A stretch of DNA of 30,907 nt from Eubacteriales bacterium (GCA_030533315.1 JAUNJL010000028.1:1-30907), one strand, 5' to 3'. Counted from the first letter of the stretch, positions 1 to 9,049 are shown. A program made the numbers and translations. Notes: a model not told the origin generated them from the sequence alone.

Positions 1-30
1 CATTTGAGCCTTCTATTTTTGACTCGTTTT

Positions 31-2148
31 TCATAGCTTATTTGACACTACCATCCTCTCCTGCTTTTCCAGGGGAAGCCATTTTTTCAGGATCTGGTCC
101 AGCTGGTTCAGCTCGATAGGCTTTGCCAGGTAATCCTGGAACCCGCTGTTCAAAAACATCTCCTTCGCCCCGCTGACCGCATTGGCCGTCAGGGCCACCA
201 GAGGAACCTGGGCATAATACTCTCCCGGAATCTTCCGAAGCCTTTCCGCCGTTTCCACCCCGTCCATTCCCGGCATCATATGATCCAGAAAGACCAGATC
301 GTACTCCTGGGAGGCCTTCAGAAGGGCCAGGGCCTCCTCCCCGCTCTGGGCTCCCACCGTGTTTACCTGATAGGGCCTAAGAAGTCCCATAGCCACCTTG
401 ATATTCACCATGTTGTCATCCACAATGAGGATTTTCGCCGACGGGGCCTTCAGCCGCCTGTCCAGATTTTTGCCGGAGCCGCTGCTCCTCTTTTCCTGAT
501 TGATAAAGTTGGAGAGGGCAAGGACATAAAAGGGCTTAAAAACGGTGGTGATCCCCTCTGGGAGGGAAATGCGGCTGTAACGGCTCTGGACCACCGCCAC
601 ATGCATCCTTTTTGCAGCCAGGGCAAAAAGATCTCTGCACTCCAGATACTCCTCCTTCCCGGCAAACAGATGGGTGTAGGCCGTTCCCGAGGAGAGTCTT
701 TTTTCCAGCTCCTCCCTGCTCCGACACGCATCACAGGTATACCCCAGGCCGTTGATGGCATGGGAGATCACGGTACGGTAGCCGGCAGCCTGGAAGGGAT
801 GGGAAAATTTTTTCGGATTCCAGTAATAAAGGCCCCGAAGCTTCTCCCGATCCTTCAGGATACCCATGGGCGCCTCATCCTCCACCTTCTGAGGGATCAC
901 CGCCACGAACTCGCTTCCCTCCCCGTACACGCTGCTGACCCGGATAAAGCCGTTCATGGCCTCCGCCATCCTGCGGGCGATGGGAAGCCCCAGCCCGGTT
1001 CCCTCCACGGCCCGATTCTTCTTGGTGTCCACCTGGGAAAAGGACTGGAAGATCTTGCTCAGGTTCTCTTTTTTGATGCCAATGCCGGAGTCCTTTACCG
1101 AAAAGCGCATATTGACTCCATATTCCTCCCTGCGGAAGGTGATGGTGAAGAGCACGCCGCCCTCCCGGGTATACTTTACGGCATTTGTGAGAAGATTCAC
1201 CAGCACCTGGCGCAGCCGCACCTCGTCTCCGATCAGCCTGCTGGGGACCATGGGGTCGCAGTCCACCATGAACTCCAGGGCGCTGTTCTTCTTCCTGCTC
1301 TCCACCAGGCTTACCACGTCATTGATGAGGGAGGCCGTCTCGTAGACCGTCTCCGTGATCTCCATCCTTCCAGAATCGATCTTGGAAAAATCCAGAATGT
1401 CGTTGATGATCCCCAGAAGATTCTGGCTGGCCACCATGGCCCCCTCCACGTTCTCCCTGGCTTCCTCCCCCAGCTCCTCATTTAAGGCCATCTCGCACAT
1501 TCCCATGATGGCGTTCATGGGAGTTCGGATCTCATGGCTCATATTTGCCAGAAATTCACTTTTCGCCTCATTTGCCCGTCTGGCCTCCTGGATGAGCTTG
1601 TCCTGAAGAACAGCCGTCTTCCAGAATCTCCACTGAGAAAAAAAGGTGATGGCGGAAAGAGTGATGTAAGCCAAGGGGATCAGCAAACGCTCCGCATCAG
1701 AATAGGGCCAGCAATAGACCTGAAGGGGAGAATAAAAATAGATGGCCAGACAGACCAGCTGGACGAGGATGTACAGGCTGCCGTAATACAGATCCAGCAC
1801 GTACATGGCCAGCATGGGCTGCAGAAAGCACCAGTAGGGTCCCGTCCCATCTCCCCCTCCCATGGCAAAGCAGTAATGGCCGAAGAGGAGTAAAAGGGCA
1901 AAATAGCAGGACACCGTGACCCGGATGTTGTCTCTCTTCTTACCCACCCAGATGCCCGCCAGCACCACGAAGGAGCTGCCAAAGCTGATGACGATCGCCG
2001 GAAGATCCCGGTAGCCAAAGAAGGTGAAAATGATCTGGAGAATCCCCATGCTGGTGCCCAGCGCCGCAAAAACGTACCCGAAGCTGAAGGCTCTCTCCCA
2101 TCCCCTTTCTTCATAATTCATGCGAAGGTCTTTTCCTCTCCTATCCAT
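31..2148 (-). CDS. Hybrid sensor histidine kinase with C-terminal receiver domain
   Basis: Membrane-bound hybrid kinase that should autophosphorylate on His and pass phosphate to its own receiver domain. About six hydrophobic segments fill residues 20-178. The HisKA box with motif SHEIRTP places the phospho-acceptor at His205. The HATPase domain shows the N-box near Asn322, DSGIGI at 353-358 and GTGLGL at 383-388. Residues about 437-552 look like a degenerate receiver, with a KPF motif but no clear acceptor Asp. The last domain (572-690) is an intact receiver with VDD at 576-578, acceptor Asp622 and Lys677. The input signal is unknown because the sensor is only the membrane region. It lies 93 bp downstream of the HD-GYP gene with no convincing terminator between, so the two are probably co-transcribed. 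The start at 2148 is chosen; an internal ATG at 2121 also has a purine-rich upstream stretch. Confidence 0.9.
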   Translation of the reverse strand: MDRRGKDLRMNYEERGWERAFSFGYVFAALGTSMGILQIIFTFFGYRDLPAIVISFGSSFVVLAGIWVGKKRDNIRVTVSCYFALLLLFGHYCFAMGGGDGTGPYWCFLQPMLAMYVLDLYYGSLYILVQLVCLAIYFYSPLQVYCWPYSDAERLLIPLAYITLSAITFFSQWRFWKTAVLQDKLIQEARRANEAKSEFLANMSHEIRTPMNAIMGMCEMALNEELGEEARENVEGAMVASQNLLGIINDILDFSKIDSGRMEITETVYETASLINDVVSLVESRKKNSALEFMVDCDPMVPSRLIGDEVRLRQVLVNLLTNAVKYTREGGVLFTITFRREEYGVNMRFSVKDSGIGIKKENLSKIFQSFSQVDTKKNRAVEGTGLGLPIARRMAEAMNGFIRVSSVYGEGSEFVAVIPQKVEDEAPMGILKDREKLRGLYYWNPKKFSHPFQAAGYRTVISHAINGLGYTCDACRSREELEKRLSSGTAYTHLFAGKEEYLECRDLFALAAKRMHVAVVQSRYSRISLPEGITTVFKPFYVLALSNFINQEKRSSGSGKNLDRRLKAPSAKILIVDDNMVNIKVAMGLLRPYQVNTVGAQSGEEALALLKASQEYDLVFLDHMMPGMDGVETAERLRKIPGEYYAQVPLVALTANAVSGAKEMFLNSGFQDYLAKPIELNQLDQILKKWLPLEKQERMVVSNKL

Positions 2149-2241
2149 ATCCTCTTCCCTTCCTCACTCCGTCTCCTCAGACGCGAAACCCCATGCGAAA
2201 AAGCCCAATGCCCGCTCCTTCCCATACCAGGCGCCTGCCCG

Positions 2242-4314
2242 TCACACCGGGGCTTCCGTCCCTGCAGGATCTCCCTCCTTTTCGTGGAGCATCTCCTGTA
2301 CCCGGCAGGTGATCCGAATCCTCCTTGTGGGATAATTCTCCTTAAAGCGGGACACAATGCGCTCCATCACCGCTCCCCCATCCTCCCTGTTGGTATCCAC
2401 CAGGGCCACGATCATCTGACAGCTGCTGCACCGCACGAAAAAATCCATGCTCCGAATGGAGACCCGGATGGCGCCCGCCAGCCTTTCCATGGCCTCCTCC
2501 ATCACCACAGGATCCGCCTCCTGAAACCTCTGGCCGTCCGTGAGGGTGAGAAGTCCCAGCTGTACCACCTGACGCTTGTGCTCCATCCCCCGCTGAAGAC
2601 TTCGGCAGATATCTTGAAATTCCTGGGAATCCGCCTGGAAGGCGCCCTCCGGCAGCTGACTCCTCCTGCCCTCCAAAAGATCCTTCAGGATATCCTCGTC
2701 CGCCCTGAGATCAGCCGGACAGGCTTTTCCTCCGCCTGTCTGGAAAAGATGGCTGGTCCAGTCCCCACACAGCCTGGCAAAATAAAGGGCCTTGTCCGCA
2801 TTGCCGCATACCTCCTTAAAGGTACTGCCGCATTCTGGGGCGGAAGCGATCCCGATGGACATGGTGCATCTCCTTCCCACCTGGCTTTTCTCCAGGTGCG
2901 CCCGGCTTTTCTCCAAAAAGGCGTCCGCCCAGGAAACGCTCTCATCCGTCCGCTTTCTTCCCATGAAAAACAAAAACTCATCCCCGCTGATCCTGGCCGC
3001 AAAATCTTCTCCTGTCCCCTCCTTCTTCAGAAGTCCCGCCACCTCCCACAGAACGGTGTCCTTGTAAATATGGCCATACTGCTGGGAAATGTCATTTAGG
3101 TTCTTCAGGCCAATGATAAACAGGGTACAGGGCGACCCTTCCTCTCCCAAATGCTGCTGAATCCTCTCCTTCGCATAGCTTCGCCCCGGAAGCCCAGTGA
3201 GGGCATCCGGGGAAAAAACACGGCTCAGCTCCTTCCTCTCCCTGCTGGCCGCATTGTGGAGGAGCATCTGGGTCAGCTTGCCGGACTCCTCTTCCCTGGA
3301 AATCTGTCCCTGCTCCTGGCCCGTCAGGTCAAAGCCCTGATCCATCATTTCCAGAAAAAGATCTGTCAGGAGGGGATCAAACTGGGTGCCTCTCCCCTTC
3401 TGTATCTCCTCCCTCACCCTCTCCCTGGTGAGATGCCTGCGGTAGGCCCTGTTGGAGGACATGGCGTCATAGGCGTCCGCCACCCCGATAATCCTGGCGA
3501 TGAGGGGGATCTGCTCCTCCCTCAGCCCCAGAGGATAGCCCGTGCCATTGTATTTTTCGTGGTGGTATCTTGCCCCCTCCTCCATGTGCCGGATGCTGTG
3601 AATGTCTTTTAGGATTTCTCCTCCGATGGCCGGATGCATCCGCATGACGTCCATCTCCTCCTCCGTCAGAGACGAGGCCTTGTTCAGGATGGAGTCGGGG
3701 ATCCCGATCTTTCCTATGTCGTGGAGAAGGGCCGAAAAATACAGGTTCTGCTGCTCCTCCTTACTCCAGTTCAGCCGCTTTGCAATCTCCACGGAACAGT
3801 TCGCCACCCTCACAGAATGGCCGTGGGTGTAGGGATCCTTCGCATCGATGGCGTATGCGATGGCGGTGATGGACTGCACCGTCACGTTCTCCATCTGTCT
3901 GGTGCGGAGAATCAGCTGATTTTCCAGGTCATTCCTCAGGTCCCACAGCTCCAGGATCCGGCTGATCCGCTGCTTCATCACCTCCGGCACAAAGGGCTTC
4001 GCAATATAATCCTCAGCCCCCAGCCTCAGACATTTGGCCTCCGTCTCCGAGGAGCTGTCCGCCGTGAGGAAGATCACAGGAATATCCTTCAGCCTTTCCT
4101 GGCTGCGGATCCTTCTCAGAGTCTCCCACCCGTCCATCTCCGGCATATTCACATCCAGAAGTATCAGATCTGGTATCTTTTTCTCCAGAAACCGCAGAGC
4201 CTGGATCCCGGATATCAGCGGCGTCACCTGATATTCCTGAAGCGCCTGCTTCACGATGGTGAGATTAAGCCTGTTATCATCCACCACCAAAATGTGCTTT
4301 TCTCCCTCCCTCAT
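2242..4314 (-). CDS. Response regulator with HD-GYP and GGDEF domains (cyclic-di-GMP turnover)
   Basis: Soluble 690-residue regulator predicted both to degrade and to make cyclic-di-GMP. The receiver occupies residues 5-122, with VDD at 11-13, acceptor Asp54 and Lys107. The HD-GYP phosphodiesterase domain (about 140-330) has HD at 198-199 and HHEKYNGTGYP at 251-261. A GGDEF domain follows (about 365-525), with its signature written SGDEF (443-447), a variant that may or may not be active. The C-terminal 570-670 region keeps the outline of a second GGDEF domain, but the signature is replaced by SSCQM, so it is probably inactive. The frame is open up to a TTG at 4362, but the ATG at 4314 is preferred because AAGGAGG lies 5 bp before it. 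The upstream promoter is at 4436-4465. The hybrid kinase downstream is an obvious candidate partner. Confidence 0.9.
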   Translation of the reverse strand: MREGEKHILVVDDNRLNLTIVKQALQEYQVTPLISGIQALRFLEKKIPDLILLDVNMPEMDGWETLRRIRSQERLKDIPVIFLTADSSSETEAKCLRLGAEDYIAKPFVPEVMKQRISRILELWDLRNDLENQLILRTRQMENVTVQSITAIAYAIDAKDPYTHGHSVRVANCSVEIAKRLNWSKEEQQNLYFSALLHDIGKIGIPDSILNKASSLTEEEMDVMRMHPAIGGEILKDIHSIRHMEEGARYHHEKYNGTGYPLGLREEQIPLIARIIGVADAYDAMSSNRAYRRHLTRERVREEIQKGRGTQFDPLLTDLFLEMMDQGFDLTGQEQGQISREEESGKLTQMLLHNAASRERKELSRVFSPDALTGLPGRSYAKERIQQHLGEEGSPCTLFIIGLKNLNDISQQYGHIYKDTVLWEVAGLLKKEGTGEDFAARISGDEFLFFMGRKRTDESVSWADAFLEKSRAHLEKSQVGRRCTMSIGIASAPECGSTFKEVCGNADKALYFARLCGDWTSHLFQTGGGKACPADLRADEDILKDLLEGRRSQLPEGAFQADSQEFQDICRSLQRGMEHKRQVVQLGLLTLTDGQRFQEADPVVMEEAMERLAGAIRVSIRSMDFFVRCSSCQMIVALVDTNREDGGAVMERIVSRFKENYPTRRIRITCRVQEMLHEKEGDPAGTEAPV

Positions 4315-4435
4315 GGCTTCCTCCTTAATTAACCAGCCGTCCTTTGTAAAAAACCTGTCCAAAAACAGGTTTTCTTCACAGCACGTCCACGACAGATCAT
4401 CCTTCTGATCTTTCCCTCCCGTCTAATCTAGTCTG

Positions 4436-4465
4436 ATTATATCAATTTTCACATACTATTGTAAA
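4436..4465 (-). promoter_or_regulatory. Sigma-A-type promoter of the HD-GYP/histidine kinase pair
   Basis: On the minus strand, TTTACA (4460-4465) and a consensus TATAAT (4436-4441) are separated by 18 bp. The predicted transcript starts near 4429, about 115 nt before the ATG at 4314. Confidence 0.7.
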
Positions 4466-4493
4466 CTACAAAATAGAATATTTCCCAGAAAAC

Positions 4494-4517
4494 AAAAAAA
4501 GCAAAGCCAGGCTTTGC
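4494..4517 (-). terminator. Rho-independent terminator after the Rrf2-type gene
   Basis: An inverted repeat, GCAAAGCC and GGCTTTGC with one base between (4501-4517), is followed on the minus strand by a run of seven T (4494-4500). It lies about 155 bp beyond the stop of the Rrf2 gene and ends transcripts entering from that side. Confidence 0.75.
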
Positions 4518-4671
4518 CCCATCCCATTTCTGAACACACATCTCCGCAGCAAAACAAGAACCGCAGCTCTATCCCCTGTTCGTGGATAAAAACTGCGGTC
4601 GATACCTTCCGTACAACAGCCAGGCCATCACCCGGCAGTACCCCCAGACAAAAAGCCCCTCGCTCTCCGGC
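4518..4671. other. Gene-free stretch between terminator and Rrf2 gene, with one hairpin
   Basis: No convincing gene was found in these 154 bp. They form the middle of the 357-bp gap between 4314 and 4672; the rest of that gap holds the promoter and terminator listed separately. A hairpin at 4560-4599 pairs ACCGCAG with CTGCGGT and, after an internal loop, TATCC with GGATA. It could be part of the 3' untranslated region of the Rrf2 transcript. Short open frames here have no ribosome site and resemble nothing I recognise. Confidence 0.35.
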
Positions 4672-5106
4672 TCAATCAGATAATAATTTATGGTAATCTG
4701 AAACGACATCCTTTAAGGTGATCTTTTTTAAGCTGTCGCACAAATCATTTTGGATTTTTTGGTAAGAGCGATCCAGGACGCAATGAATGTTCCTCCCAAC
4801 GGGGCATCCCTCTGCAGGAGAGGCGTGTATCCCGATCAGCTTTTCTGCAAAGCCGGGCTCTATCGCCGTGTAGATGCGGTATAGAGAAATTTCATCCAAT
4901 GGGCAATTTAAAGTGGTTCCGCCTGTTCCAAACTTTACGGATACCAGCCCGGCCTTTTTCAAAGCACTTAGAATATTTCTTATGGTCACTGGATTCACTC
5001 CCGTGGATAAGGATAACAAATGGCTGGTCACTTTTTGCTCTTCACCATATTCATAGACAAAAATCAGACAATGGATCGCAATGGAACACTTCATACTGAT
5101 ATGCAA
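4672..5106 (-). CDS. Rrf2-family transcriptional regulator
   Basis: Small winged-helix regulator of 144 residues, the usual Rrf2 length. The N-terminal half has the family's helix-turn-helix (about 28-55, with the TIRNILSALKKAGLV pattern) and a glycine-rich wing (57-66). Cysteines occur at 7, 13, 68, 101, 109 and 123. Cys101, Cys109 and Cys123 lie in the part of the protein where Rrf2 members such as IscR and NsrR bind an Fe-S cluster, but their spacing (X7, X13) is not that of IscR, so thiol or redox sensing is only possible. The start is probably the TTG at 5106, which has GGGGGAG six bases upstream; the ATG at 5094 has no ribosome site at the right distance. It is divergent from the flavodoxin-ferredoxin gene and most likely controls it and itself. 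Confidence 0.85.
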   Translation of the reverse strand: MHISMKCSIAIHCLIFVYEYGEEQKVTSHLLSLSTGVNPVTIRNILSALKKAGLVSVKFGTGGTTLNCPLDEISLYRIYTAIEPGFAEKLIGIHASPAEGCPVGRNIHCVLDRSYQKIQNDLCDSLKKITLKDVVSDYHKLLSD

Positions 5107-5127
5107 GGCTCGCTCCCCCTTTGCTCC

Positions 5128-5156
5128 ATTTTAGCATAATCGATGATACCTGTAAA
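5128..5156 (-). promoter_or_regulatory. Promoter of the Rrf2-type gene
   Basis: Minus-strand TTTACA (5151-5156) and TAAAAT (5128-5133) with a 17-bp spacer. The -35 box is 2 bp from the -35 box of the divergent promoter. Confidence 0.65.
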
Positions 5157-5158
5157 CA

Positions 5159-5187
5159 TTGACACGGTACCTTTCAGATGATACAAT
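5159..5187 (+). promoter_or_regulatory. Promoter of the flavodoxin-ferredoxin gene, with repeats suggesting an operator
   Basis: TTGACA (5159-5164), a 17-bp spacer and TACAAT (5182-5187) make a near-consensus promoter. The octamer GATGATAC occurs as a direct repeat at 5142-5149 and 5177-5184, the second overlapping the -10 box. An imperfect dyad (TACC-TGT against ACA-CGGTA, 5147-5169) covers both -35 boxes. Either could bind the Rrf2 regulator; this is inferred from position only. Confidence 0.75.
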
Positions 5188-5221
5188 GGATGTAAATCTA
5201 AACATTACAGGAGGGGTTGCT

Positions 5222-5989
5222 ATGAAGGTTGCAGAGATTACGTTCAGTCCGACAGGAGGCACACAAAAGGCTGCCAGTATCATTACCAGTGAATTAGGTG
5301 GAACCGTTTCCAAAATTGACCTGACGGACTGGAACACAGATTTTGAGAATATCATTTTAGGAAAAGAAGACATTGCCGTTATGGCCGTTCCCTCGTACGG
5401 CGGACGGGTGCCTGCCCTTGCGGCCGAAAGGATCAAAAAGCTCCGCGGTGACCAAACGAAATGTATCCTTGTCTGTGTTTATGGAAACCGGGCGTACGAG
5501 GACACACTTGTTGAGCTGAATGATATTGCAAAAAACTGCGGTTTCCAGATCATCGCAGCCATATCCGCAATAGCGGAACACTCGATCATGCACCAATATG
5601 CCGCCGGCAGGCCTGACAGCCAAGATACGGCGGAGCTGCGCAGCTTTGCGGGACAAATCATGAAGAAATTAGACGACGGTGCTGCTGAAACGAAGCCTCT
5701 GAATTTGCCCGGCAGCCGTCCTTATAAGAAAGCGGGCGGTTCCGGCCTAGTGCCGAAAGCCGATCATCATTGCACTCATTGCGGCCTATGTGCCAAAAAA
5801 TGTCCGGCGCAGGCGATCAGCTATGAAAATAATAAGGTTACAGACGGTTCAAAATGTATTTCCTGTATGCGCTGCGTATCCATATGCCCTCAATCAGCCC
5901 GCACTTTAAATAAACTTATGGTTTCCGCTGCCGCGCTGGCAATGAAAAAAGTATGTTCAGAGAAGAAAAATAACGAACTGTTCCTCTGA
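5222..5989 (+). CDS. EFR1-type protein: flavodoxin-like domain plus two [4Fe-4S] clusters
   Basis: Predicted cytoplasmic electron carrier of 255 residues. The N-terminal half is flavodoxin-like with an FMN phosphate loop (SPTGGTQKA, 9-17) and further flavodoxin-type segments at about 52-62 and 82-90. The C-terminal half is a bacterial ferredoxin with two CX2CX2CX3CP motifs: Cys184, 187, 190, 194 and Cys212, 215, 218, 222. This combination of FMN and two clusters is typical of proteins annotated as EFR1 family, whose partners are mostly unknown. The ATG at 5222 is chosen because CAGGAGGGG precedes it; the longer frame from 5159 would start inside the promoter. It is transcribed away from the Rrf2 gene and ends before the hairpin at 6013-6052. 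Confidence 0.85.
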   Translation: MKVAEITFSPTGGTQKAASIITSELGGTVSKIDLTDWNTDFENIILGKEDIAVMAVPSYGGRVPALAAERIKKLRGDQTKCILVCVYGNRAYEDTLVELNDIAKNCGFQIIAAISAIAEHSIMHQYAAGRPDSQDTAELRSFAGQIMKKLDDGAAETKPLNLPGSRPYKKAGGSGLVPKADHHCTHCGLCAKKCPAQAISYENNKVTDGSKCISCMRCVSICPQSARTLNKLMVSAAALAMKKVCSEKKNNELFL

Positions 5990-6012
5990 TAACGTCTCAT
6001 GGCAAAATAGAA

Positions 6013-6052
6013 GGAGTGTAAAACAAAGCCTGTGCGCTTCGTTTTACACTCC
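6013..6052. terminator. Convergent-gene hairpin, possible bidirectional terminator
   Basis: A perfect 12-bp inverted repeat (GGAGTGTAAAAC at 6013-6024, GTTTTACACTCC at 6041-6052) encloses a second small AAGC/GCTT stem. It sits between the convergent ends of the ferredoxin gene and rhaA. Neither side has a clean T run, so terminator function is likely but not certain. Confidence 0.5.
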
Positions 6053-6184
6053 CCCAAACGCAGACTGCCGTTCAGCCTGCGGATCCCTCCGCTGCCCGCA
6101 GCGCCACTCTGGGTATGTGTTCATGTGGATCTGCACATCTCCCAAAAGCCTGCGGCTCTTTCTCAAAGGGAAGATCTCCCAATC

Positions 6185-7447
6185 TCAGCCTCTCTTGGAC
6201 AAAACCTCCTTTTCGTACTCCTCCACCTTCTCAAACCAGGTCTCCCTTACGGGAACGCCGCAGGTCTCGCAGTAGTAATCCCACACTGCCCCCATGGGAT
6301 AGGTCTTTAACTCCTCCTGTATGGTCATCAGCTTTGTAAACTGGTTGGTGTCCTGAAGTTCCTTCAGCATGTCCGCCGGCTGCAGAAGGGCATAGAGAAG
6401 CGCCTTTTCCATGTTGCGGAAGCCGTTGACCCATGCGGAAATGCGGTTGATGCTGGCGTCAAAGAAATCCAGGGCGATGTAGACCCTGTCCAGGGCGTCG
6501 TTTCTCACGATCTCCTTTGCAATTTCCTTTGTCTCGTCGTCAAAAGCCACCACATGGTCAGAGTCCCAGCGGATCCCCCTTGTCACATGGAGGGCGATCT
6601 CCGGGAAGAAGCACAGAAGAGCCGGGATCTTGTCAGAAACCACCTCTGTGGGGTGATAATGGCCATTGTCCATGAGAGGCAGACACTTATCCTTGTGCTC
6701 AGCGGCAAAGCTCAGGGTGAACTCCGCACTTCCCGCAGTGTAGGCCTCCACGCCGATGCCAAAGACCTTGGACTCCACGCAGGGCTTCACCTTGTCAAAA
6801 TCATAGGGCTCGGAGAGGATCTCCTCGATGGCCTCCTTGTAGCGCAGCCTTGGTCCCATACGGTCTGCTGGGACGTCCTTGTAGCCGTCGCCGATCCAGA
6901 TATTCATGACGCAGGGAATCCCCGTCTCCTCCGCAAAATACTGGGAAATGCGGATGCAGGCCTTCCCGTGGTCGATCCAAAATTTCCTGGTCTCCTCATC
7001 CGGGCTGGTAAGGGTCAGACCGTCCTTGACCCTGGGACTGGAGAAAAAAGTAGGATTAAAGTCGATGCCGATTCCTCTCTCCTTTGCGAACTCCGCCCAT
7101 TTCTTAAAATGCTTCGGCTCCAGCTTGTCCCGGTCCACCCGCTCCCCTTCCTCAAAGATGGCGTAGCTGGCGTGAAGGTTCAGCTTTTTTGTTCCAGGAC
7201 AAAGCTCCAGGACCTTGTCGATGTCCTCCATCAGCTCCTCCGGCGTCATGGCCTTTCCAGGATAATTCCCCGTGGTCTGGATGCCGCCGGTCAAAGGCCC
7301 GTCCTGGTCAAAGCCCTTTACGTCGTCTCCCTGCCAGCAGTGAAGAGCGATGGGAATGGTCTTCAAGGTTTCCACAGCCTTGTCCGTATCCACTCCCAAG
7401 GCTGCATACAGCTCTTTTGCGGCTTCGTATCTTTCCTTCGTCGTCAT
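6185..7447 (-). CDS. rhaA: L-rhamnose isomerase
   Basis: Cytoplasmic enzyme converting L-rhamnose to L-rhamnulose, the first step of the isomerase route. The 420-residue length fits the family. Recognisable segments are IALHCWQGDDVKGF (33-46), GGIQTTGNYPG (54-64), LNLHASYA (89-96), FNPTFFSSP (130-138), GVEAYTAGSAEF (232-243), DNGHYHPTE (260-268) and IRWDSDHVV (292-300). Glu234, Asp260, His287 and Asp327 lie in the conserved patches that carry the metal ligands in this family. The ATG has GAGGAGG eight bases upstream. It is the last gene of the rhaB-rhaA pair, 29 bp after rhaB. No rhamnulose-1-phosphate aldolase (rhaD) or rhaM-type mutarotase is present in the window. Confidence 0.96.
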   Translation of the reverse strand: MTTKERYEAAKELYAALGVDTDKAVETLKTIPIALHCWQGDDVKGFDQDGPLTGGIQTTGNYPGKAMTPEELMEDIDKVLELCPGTKKLNLHASYAIFEEGERVDRDKLEPKHFKKWAEFAKERGIGIDFNPTFFSSPRVKDGLTLTSPDEETRKFWIDHGKACIRISQYFAEETGIPCVMNIWIGDGYKDVPADRMGPRLRYKEAIEEILSEPYDFDKVKPCVESKVFGIGVEAYTAGSAEFTLSFAAEHKDKCLPLMDNGHYHPTEVVSDKIPALLCFFPEIALHVTRGIRWDSDHVVAFDDETKEIAKEIVRNDALDRVYIALDFFDASINRISAWVNGFRNMEKALLYALLQPADMLKELQDTNQFTKLMTIQEELKTYPMGAVWDYYCETCGVPVRETWFEKVEEYEKEVLSKRG

Positions 7448-7476
7448 GAATGGTTCCTCCTCTTCATACTTGTGCT

Positions 7477-8880
7477 CTACGCCTGATATATTTTGATATC
7501 AAAGGATCCGTGAATGGCGGTTCTCGCCTCCTCCACGGAAGCAAATTCCTTTGCCTTCAGCATCTGGGCCGTAATATTGCCGATGGCCGTCGCCTCGGTG
7601 GGCCCCGCATGGATCTCCTTTTTGGTGGCCCTCGCCGTCAGCTCGTTCAGGTAGCCGGCATTTGCGCCGCCGCCCACGATGTGGATCCGGCTGTAGGTAC
7701 GCCCGGTCATTTCCTCCAGCTCCTTGGCCGTCTTTGCGTAATATTCTGCCAGGCTGGTGTAGATCACCGTGGCAAGCTGTCCCAGGGTCTCCGGAACCTG
7801 CTGCCCCGTCCGTCTGCAGTAATCCTTCACTTCCTCCGTCATATTATCCGGGGAAAGGAAGCAGTCGTCATTGGCGTTGACCCGGGAGGGGAAGTCCTTC
7901 TCCTTCTCCGCCATGGCACAGATCTCCCCAAAGCTGTACCGGTCCTCAAATTCATGGCGCACGGACTGGATCATCCACAGGCCCATAATGTTTTTCAGGT
8001 AGCGGAAGCGGCCATCATACCCTCCCTCGTTGGTCAGGTTCCGCTCACAGCTCTCCCTTGAGCAGTCCGGCTCCTTCCTCTCCAGCCCCATCAAAGACCA
8101 GGTGCCGGAGCTGATGTAAATAAAGTCATCGTCATTTGCCGGAACGGCCAAAACGGCAGAACCGGTGTCATGGGTGGCAGGCGCCACCACCTCCACGTCA
8201 AAGCCCAGCTCCTCCTTCAGCTCCTCAGTGAAATGACCCACGCTGGTCCCCGGCATGATCAGCTTCTGGAACATCTCTCTTGGATAGCCCAGCATGTCGA
8301 TGAGCTGGTAATCCCAGTCCTTTGTCCAGGGGTTCACCAGCTGCCCGGTGGTCGCCTCGGTGTACTCGCAGGTCTTCTTCCCAGTGAGCAGATAGTGGAA
8401 ATAGTCCGGCACGTGAAGAAGAGCCTTTGCCCGCTTTAGGTACTCCGGATGTCTTTTCTTCACTGCCATCAGCTGATACACGGTGTTGAAGATGGCCTTC
8501 TGGATGCCGGTGCGGGCGTACAGATCCTCCAGGGAAATGATCTTGTAAACCTCCTCATCCATGCCCTCGGTGCGGTGGTCCCTGTAGCCGACGGTATTTC
8601 CCAGCACCTTGTCATCCTCGTCCAGGAGCACAAAATCCACACCCCAGGTATCCACCCCCATACTCACCGGGATCTTGTCCATATCCCTGCACTTTTTCAG
8701 ACCATTTTTGATCTCCTCAAAAAGCCGGTCGTATTCCCAGCAAAGCTCTCCATCCTTTTTCACAAGTCCGTTTTCAAAACGGTGGACCTCCTCCAGCACC
8801 ATCCTGCCCTCTTCCAGATGTCCCAGGATCAAACGCCCGCTGGACGCACCGATGTCCACTGCCAGATAATATGCTGCCAT
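7477..8880 (-). CDS. rhaB: L-rhamnulokinase
   Basis: FGGY-family kinase that phosphorylates L-rhamnulose to L-rhamnulose-1-phosphate with ATP. The 467-residue length is near that of known RhaB. Visible motifs are the N-terminal phosphate loop DIGASSGRL (9-17), GVDTWGVDFVLLD, VVAPATHDTGSAV, YISSGTWSLMG and the C-terminal IVGGGANAGYLNE with EATAIGN, all typical of RhaB rather than of xylulokinases. The ribosome site GGAGGAGG lies about 10 nt upstream of the ATG. A promoter candidate lies at 9020-9049 and the leader is about 130 nt with stem-loop potential, so rhaBA may be transcribed separately from the importer genes. Confidence 0.95.
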   Translation of the reverse strand: MAAYYLAVDIGASSGRLILGHLEEGRMVLEEVHRFENGLVKKDGELCWEYDRLFEEIKNGLKKCRDMDKIPVSMGVDTWGVDFVLLDEDDKVLGNTVGYRDHRTEGMDEEVYKIISLEDLYARTGIQKAIFNTVYQLMAVKKRHPEYLKRAKALLHVPDYFHYLLTGKKTCEYTEATTGQLVNPWTKDWDYQLIDMLGYPREMFQKLIMPGTSVGHFTEELKEELGFDVEVVAPATHDTGSAVLAVPANDDDFIYISSGTWSLMGLERKEPDCSRESCERNLTNEGGYDGRFRYLKNIMGLWMIQSVRHEFEDRYSFGEICAMAEKEKDFPSRVNANDDCFLSPDNMTEEVKDYCRRTGQQVPETLGQLATVIYTSLAEYYAKTAKELEEMTGRTYSRIHIVGGGANAGYLNELTARATKKEIHAGPTEATAIGNITAQMLKAKEFASVEEARTAIHGSFDIKIYQA

Positions 8881-9019
8881 GTCCTTCTAACCTCCTCCAT
8901 ACATAAGTGCTGTGGGGAGCAGCCCCCGCTCCGGCGGCTTTTTCTTACGCCCCAGGCGGAAAAAAGCACACCCTCTCTGCCGAGACACCGCTCCTTCCCC
9001 CAAAATATCTCTTTCTCTG

Positions 9020-9049
9020 ATGATACCATATTGCCCCATCATCCATCAA
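9020..9049 (-). promoter_or_regulatory. Candidate promoter of rhaBA
   Basis: Minus-strand TTGATG (9044-9049) and TATCAT (9020-9025) with an 18-bp spacer, in the 207-bp gap between the FGGY kinase and rhaB. The leader that follows (9013 to 8881) contains GGAGC/GCTCC stem-loop potential. No obvious RhaR/RhaS-type operator was recognised. Confidence 0.5.

Noticed and set aside
280..1485. Plus-strand open frame of 401 codons antisense to the hybrid kinase
   Set aside because: Composition typical of an antisense reading; no ribosome site or domain.
4514..4696. 60-codon plus-strand open frame next to the terminator
   Set aside because: No ribosome site, begins inside the terminator hairpin region and overlaps the end of the Rrf2 gene on the other strand.
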